From Heracleum sosnowskyi (lineage: Eukaryota; Streptophyta; Magnoliopsida; Apiales; Apiaceae): 64,000 nt of DNA. The position numbers were made by a program, and so were the translations under genes. Where the stretch lies: assembly GCA_030848705.1 (NCBI GenBank), contig JAUIZM010000019.1, forward strand, positions 1,550,001 to 1,614,000, given 5' to 3'. Below are positions 58,939 through 64,000 of the stretch, in pieces; the stretch's first letter is position 1, and each line of letters starts with the position of its first letter. A model generated the notes under the pieces. The model searched no databases. It was not told the DNA's origin and was given only the letters and a program-made list of their open reading frames with translations.

Positions 58939-59963
58939 TGACCTAACAGAATTGTAGAAGGGGGGTTGAATACAATTCTTGATATTTCTCAAACTTAAAA
59001 ACAACTTACAAATTAAAACTGAACTTATAAAATAAAAACCACAAGCACTTAATAATTTCAGTTGGTTTGTTTGATGATCCAACTGAAGTGATTTTTATTG
59101 CGGAAATAATCTGTGATACAAAAGTACACAGCTGCTCAGTTACAATAATGTAGAGAAGAAATGCTCTTAAAGATAGCTAATACAATCTATTTGTTTTTCT
59201 TCTCATATTTTAAAGTAACTGCTACACTTGGTTATATAAACCCAAGTTTACAACTCTATTTTTGGCTACACTAAAAGTACAATGAGTAACCGCCAATAGT
59301 TTGCTTTTCATCCCTTTGTCCAGTGGTCCTTGAAGATCTTTGCTTTTGTCTTCATGCTTATTATGATCACTCCCAAGAGCCCAATTGGAAACTGGGATGT
59401 TTCCTTATTCCCCATGTCCATTTTAATGGTTTCCAATGCAAAGTACACTTCCACATCTCCTTTAGATCTGTTCAGTAAACTGTCACTATCACTTTGTCAA
59501 CTATTCAGAAAAGCAATAATGATTCGTTGATAGCAGGGAGATGTGTTTCGTTGATAGCTTTATTCTTCATTTCGTTGATGAGTAAACTCCATACCGTTGA
59601 TGAGTAAACTCCATACCGTTGATGAGTAAACTCCATACCGTTGACAGAGTAACCTTCATTCCGTTGACATGTCTTCACTTAGGCAAAATTACAAGGCATA
59701 AGATATTTATAATTGACCAACCTATTTTGCCTATCTAGTACTTAGTCAACATGACTTAGAAAACCTATCCAATATCTACAATGAAATGCATATCAAACTA
59801 GAAGTATTGTACAGTGCAATTGCTACATCACTCATTCCGTTGATGAGCTTCCTGTCAACGGAATGCTGCAAAGCATGCCATTTCGTTGACAGCTACAAAG
59901 TGACTTTACACAAATTCTACTAAGTGTTTTATGTTTATCATCAAGAACAACATATTCCTAACA
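58939..59963 (-). repeat. 3' LTR of the second copia element (~1,025 bp)
   Basis: Begins TGTTAGGAATATG directly after the polypurine tract and ends with CA at 58939 (plus-strand TGACC). It contains three direct copies of GTTGATGAGTAAACTCCATACC (59573-59640) and several other TTCCGTTGA motifs (59515-59890). The outer boundary is inferred from TG...CA only. Confidence 0.65.
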
Positions 59964-59964
59964 A

Positions 59965-59978
59965 TCTCCCCCAATTTA
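59965..59978 (-). other. polypurine tract
   Basis: AAATTGGGGGAGAT on the minus strand, touching the LTR start; the plus-strand primer site of a copia element. Confidence 0.8.
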
Positions 59979-60269
59979 TGACTGATAGAATAACATCCAT
60001 AAATCAAGAGACTTGATGATAACAAAAATACTCAGATACATCATAAATTACAAAAGTAGAAAATGAATTAAGCTTCATAATATTTTAGACAAAATACAAG
60101 ACTTACAAGACTAATGCCCAAAAGTGCTCCTCTATACTGAGCAAATGATTTATCTGTGTCTTCTTTGTGGCATAGTCTTCTTCCCTCTCTTAGAGTTGTT
60201 TTCCTCAATTTGGACCCGTAGCCTTCTGTAAAAGATCTTCTCTTCTTCATCTTGATCACCAAGCATGGA

Positions 60270-61751
60270 TTAAATAAACTTTAGAGTTTGATTAGATGCC
60301 TTATCCAGCTGGTCTTCCATCCTGAAGAATCTTCTGCAATTGTCCTTGTCCTTAAATTCCATCATCCAGTATGGTTGAAGATGGATCTTCTTTCCTGTTG
60401 AGGGCACTCTAAGAATTCTGGGAAGAGCCTCAGGCTTGTTCCAGCTAGCCTTTATCTGACAGATTTTGGAGACCACCTCAGACTTGGCTGTTTTGGTGAA
60501 GCCAAAGTCCTTCTTCAAGCATCTAAACACTGAGAGTAGTGTTTGATAGTCTTCTCCTAAAATTCTGTAGAGAGGCCACACCTGTTCTCTACCACCCTTG
60601 AATACAAAGACCAGTCTCTCAGGCAATTTTTGAGAAGCTGCAATGCCCCTTACTTCCACCAGGTTGTCTAAGTCAAGATGTAGACTGGATTCTTCCCTGA
60701 TGTCAGCAATGTACATGCAGTCCTCTGGATTTGCAGGGGGTTTCTGAGGTTGTGGCTTTCTCATAAATACTGGCTTTGCCTTGACAGCCCTTTTCTTTGT
60801 CTTCATTGGTTGATCCTTCTCAAATAGGAACTTTGGAAAGTAGGCCTCATCAAATTCAAAAGGCTCCTCTTTTGGCATTATTGGTTGATCATGAAAGTTG
60901 ACAGGATGTGCAGGATCACAGGCCAACTTTCCTTCATGAGGTTGATCAACAGGAATTTGATGTGCACTAGTTGTGGAAGAGTCTTGAGCAGTGTCCTGAG
61001 AATCATCTTTATCAAAGTTTAGATTCCTTTTTGCTCTAGCCTTTGGCTGCCTTACACTCTTCCTTTCCTTTCCAGCTTCCTTAGCTTCATCCTTAGCCTT
61101 TTCTTCCTGTAGGGTTTCTTCATCTTCAAGTGATTGAGCAACTGCAAGAGCTTGCATTGCTGCCCTTTCAGATTCTTCAGCTTTGGTCTTAGCAAAATTT
61201 GGGTGACCAACCCAAATGCAGATTTCCTTGCTATCCCTGTAGATGATGTCCCTTTGGTTCCTTATGCTTGGATGAATTGCTTTCTTTGCTTTCAATAATC
61301 AGCTTCCCTAGGACTTTGAACTCATCTGGCTTTGGTAGAGGATAAAATATCCTTGCAGTGTTCTTGCCCTTGGGTTTGATAGGTGATATTGGAGATTTCC
61401 CTCTTGCATCCACATTCCTAAAGCATGAAGCTTGCCCTTTCTCATTTCTTGAATCTTGAAAGACTCCATGCTGAAGGGGTTCTATAACATAAGAACTCTT
61501 GAACTGTGGCTCCCATTCCGTTGATGTTACAACCATGGCATTCGTTGATGGTTGATCCGTTGATGGATTTAAGTTCTTTGCAGTTTCAGCAATTTTCTTG
61601 ACCCTTGCTTCTATGTTGGACCAATGATCTTTAATCTGTTCTGCAAGTCTCATCCTCATAGAAGCTTCCTGAATTAGGTCAATACCATCCTTTTTCTTCT
61701 GTCCAAGCTCCCCCATTGCTAGTGGCTCATTTGGTAAGGAAATGGCTGGGA
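60270..61751 (-). pseudogene. extra ORF of the second copia element, frameshifted and 5'-truncated
   Basis: Two overlapping minus-strand frames, 61751-61231 and 61295-60270. The first reads QKKKDGIDLIQEASMRMRLA, EARVKKIAETAKNLN and FYPLPKPDEFKVLGKLI. The second reads IYRDSKEICIWVGHPNFAK, an Ala/Glu-rich helix (ERAAMQALAVAQSLEDEE), a basic RQPKARAKRN stretch, MYIADIREESSLHLDLDNLV, VFKGGREQVWPLYRIL and MMEFKDKDNCRRFFRMEDQ. One frameshift near 61290 separates them. It has no gag, protease, integrase or RT motif, and its position between pol and the polypurine tract matches the additional 3' ORF of SIRE-like elements. No signal peptide or transmembrane segment is evident, so I do not call it envelope-like. 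Function unknown. Confidence 0.6.
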
Positions 61752-62083
61752 CCAAATGCAGTCAACTTGGGTAACGACTAGCCCACCACATGCCCCCAAA
61801 AGATCATTATTTTTTGGTGCTTATTGGTAGTAGTACTTTGTCTCATAAATCCAAAATCTACTAGATGTGGTATTGGGATGTTATACTAATAATGAGTCAT
61901 AATAGGTCAAGAAAAATGAACTTCTTTAGTTTATCGATTTTTAGTAGTTTCAAGATAACATGATGTAAAATAAATTAATAGAATCATATATTTTATCAAT
62001 AAATTTGTTAAAAATATTTTTTAATCAATTAAATTATGTAGAGAATTATTATACACAAATCAATTCCTCTGCATGATAGGTAC
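61752..62083. repeat. duplicate of TRIM LTR end plus flank (53339-53663)
   Basis: Matches the end of the third TRIM LTR and ~200 bp of AP2 intron 6 beyond it, including the decayed LTR end GATGTTATA and the CTAAT target-site sequence. It lacks two small deletions seen at 53365-53400, so it preserves the older form. Confidence 0.9.
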
Positions 62084-63781
62084 GAAGAATACATTAATGT
62101 AAAATACACACAACTCCGACTTGCTTTCAATCAAGCATCAAGAAGATTCCATTTTACTATATTCTCTGTTCTCTTTACAATTAGTCTATTCGACGTCTAT
62201 TTGATTATCCTCTCAACCATACAAATTATAAAAATAATATAGTAACTTTTAAACCTTATTTCACATATCCATAATTATGACATACATGTCTTCTTGGTGT
62301 ATAGAATTGACAACATCCAGTATATTTATATCCACACGTGTTACTTTTTTTGAGGATATTTTTCCATATTGGCATCATCACTCTAAAGCTCACGATTATT
62401 ATAGGTTCATCATCTATCACTTTAAAAAATTTCAAAATCATGTTAAGATAATTCTTTCCCCTCGTTATCACCTCATATAACTCCCACAAAATCTCATCAA
62501 ATACATTTGTCAAAATAATTACTTTCTCATGATATAAATCATTCACTACCTACCTCAAGCTCCATCCCATTCCACATCAAACTTAAATACTTAACTCATC
62601 AAATCTAATTAATATCCACCTATATCACTATCAAGCTCATTTGCACACAAGTGCCAAAAATGTTATTACCAATCCCCAATAAATCCACTAGGTCTTAGCA
62701 TAATTTACCGCACCAAACTAGATATCTTTTGAAAATCCTTTATGTTTCGCCTATTATTGGACACAAAATTATTAGGTAATTGGAGTCATCACGGGAAGCA
62801 TTGCACTAATTACATAGCAAGAGTCAGAATGATTGTTTAATAGCTAAAGGTTGTAATCAAGAAAAATGAGCGCATGTTGATTAAATAGTTAATCTTGTTG
62901 AAAAATGTCTCAAATTGGTCAGTCCATTAGCTCAATGTCTCAAATGTTGTCCAACATAGTTCTCTTAAACAAAAATGTCCTACGACTGAATTGCCTAGTT
63001 TCGTTGACTCCAAAATCCATTTTATGTTTTTAATTTTAAATAAAGTATTCATGGTGTACAACAATCCCTTCAAGAGATTCACTTTGATTCTTTTGTGCAT
63101 TGGATTTACTATATATTGGATTTACTATACAAATGTCGATGCACAAAATGAAAGGTATAATTATATTTTGAGATTAAGAATATTCGTTAAAATCTTATTT
63201 TATTACTTAGAGATATAAATGAAGCTCTCTCACTGAATATTAGTAAGTTCATGTTTGTTTTAACTTCAACTCCAAGTTGAAAGATAGGATTAGTGATAAG
63301 CGTGATCTTTATCTTAATATTGTCCCTATATTTAAGTTATTTTTTATTGATTTGGATTGTTATTTAATAAATTATAATATTTTATTGTAGGAATCAAGGA
63401 GGTCTAATTAAATATGGATTGAAGCTTAAATAGCAAGAGATGGAGATTAATTTGATTGAAATTTTGATTTTGTAGGCTACTTGTGAAGTCTACATCGTTT
63501 AGGCCATAAACGGAATTTTAGAAGTCCAATTCAGACCATTCAACAGCCCACAGAAATATTATAAGAAGGGCTTTATTTTATAACTGGTCTTAGATATCAA
63601 AATCCAGCGAGTCATTCTAGAAACAGAGCCCAAACGTCAGTTATGAATTTCCTTTATTGAAATTCAATTCTGATGACATTTTTTTGGATGTAATTAGATA
63701 TAGATCAGACCTAATACCTAGAGATAGAGGAGATAGAGACAACGCAAGAGACAAGGAGCCGCACAAGGGAGGAGGATAAGC
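62081..63781. repeat. partial copy 4 of the array unit
   Basis: Matches 1331-3031 of unit 1 at a constant offset of 60,750 with few substitutions. It shares some copy 3-specific bases (for example GCCTAGTTTCG at 62993), so it derives from the copy 3 type. The left join shares TAC with a duplicate of 53.66 kb; the right join runs into a LINE fragment. Confidence 0.9.
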
Positions 63782-63782
63782 T

Positions 63783-64000
63783 AAGCGGGTGGTGAGTGCT
63801 GGAGCTAGATGGAAGGTGGGTAATGGGAAGAAGATAAAAATTTTGGGACAACCGTGGTTGCAGGATAATTTGAATCCATGTATTACAAGTGATTTACAGG
63901 GGTTGGATACTGCTACTGTCGACTCTCTTAGAACTCTTGATGGACAGCAGTGGGATATAGAAATACTGGAGGATTTGTTCAACCAAAGGGATCAGCTATG
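63783..64000 (+). pseudogene. LINE ORF2 C-terminal fragment, open to window edge
   Basis: Frame starting at 63783 is open to the end: SAGARWKVGNGKKIKILGQP, then WLQD, a variable stretch and WDIEILEDLFNQRD. This is the conserved block downstream of RT in plant non-LTR retrotransposons (G-RW-IGDG-I--W-D-W). The upstream RT is replaced by the copy 4 sequence at 63781; the continuation lies beyond the window. Confidence 0.75.

Larger units (their letters stand above)
58939..61751 (-). mobile_element. 3' portion of a second copia element with LTR
   Basis: Minus-strand order is truncated extra ORF (61751-60270), untranslated stretch, polypurine tract, 3' LTR. The 5' end is lost at the junction with the duplicated TRIM sequence at 61752. 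The inner LTR motif GAATTGTAGAAGGGGGGTTG resembles that of the LTR at 40535 (CAATTGTAGATGGGGGGTTG), so the two elements are related. Confidence 0.75.

Noticed and set aside
58939..61751. Envelope gene in the second copia element
   Set aside because: The 3' ORF shows no signal peptide, transmembrane helix or coat-protein feature; left as unknown.
1..64000. CRISPR array or prokaryotic operon
   Set aside because: Direct repeats present are minisatellites, LTRs or segmental copies; there are no regular repeat-spacer arrays or cas genes, and genes have introns.

Overview
The window is AT-rich plant nuclear DNA, almost certainly from a eudicot. The evidence is Ty1/copia polyproteins, Helitrons, a CACTA end, a TRIM, a TAA-flanked MITE, and a spliced AP2-domain gene with the 9-nt micro-exon typical of the plant AP2/ANT/WRI1 families. 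I see nothing prokaryotic, no rRNA, no convincing complete tRNA gene and no CRISPR. The species cannot be named from the sequence.

Layout: (1) A 20,212-bp unit occurs twice head-to-tail (56-20267 and 20268-about 40480). Bases 1-55 are the right end of another such unit, so the array probably continues to the left. Each unit holds, left to right: a plus-strand copia remnant; anonymous AT-rich DNA with an LTR-like stretch; a 0.7-kb Helitron; a 50-bp minisatellite; the 5' half of an AP2-family gene (exons 1-5, broken by a 2-bp deletion); captured host-gene fragments on the minus strand, one STICHEL-like; a 1.07-kb Helitron; a CACTA end with three ~785-bp internal repeats; and a minus-strand SIRE-type copia element cut off by the CACTA end. 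(2) After unit 2 the minus-strand copia runs on to its native start, PBS and 5' LTR (40535-41059), showing it had inserted into the protease region of the plus-strand copia remnant. (3) An older, more diverged partial copy follows (41337-49459). In it the AP2 gene is open and runs past the duplication breakpoint through two more exons to a stop at 54360 (spliced CDS 966 nt, 321 aa). Its 3.9-kb last intron carries a 988-bp Helitron and a three-LTR TRIM with perfect CTAAT target duplications. (4) 54361-58938 has a MITE, degenerate repeats, a two-exon lysine-rich coiled-coil reading frame and GGTAGGAAA-type repeat arrays. (5) 58939-61751 is the 3' end of another minus-strand copia element (LTR, polypurine tract, extra ORF). 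(6) 61752-62083 copies the TRIM/flank at 53.3-53.7 kb, is fused to a fourth partial copy of the array unit (62081-63781), and that is fused to a LINE RT/RNase-H fragment running off the right edge.

The only plausible host transcription unit is the AP2-like gene at 48248-54360. The two-exon coiled-coil frame is unassigned and everything else is transposon, pseudogene or repeat. The striking feature is the history: an older segmental duplication that kept one AP2 gene open while the other was truncated and frameshifted, then a very recent 20-kb tandem duplication of the broken version, plus small patchwork copies joined at 3-10 bp microhomologies.
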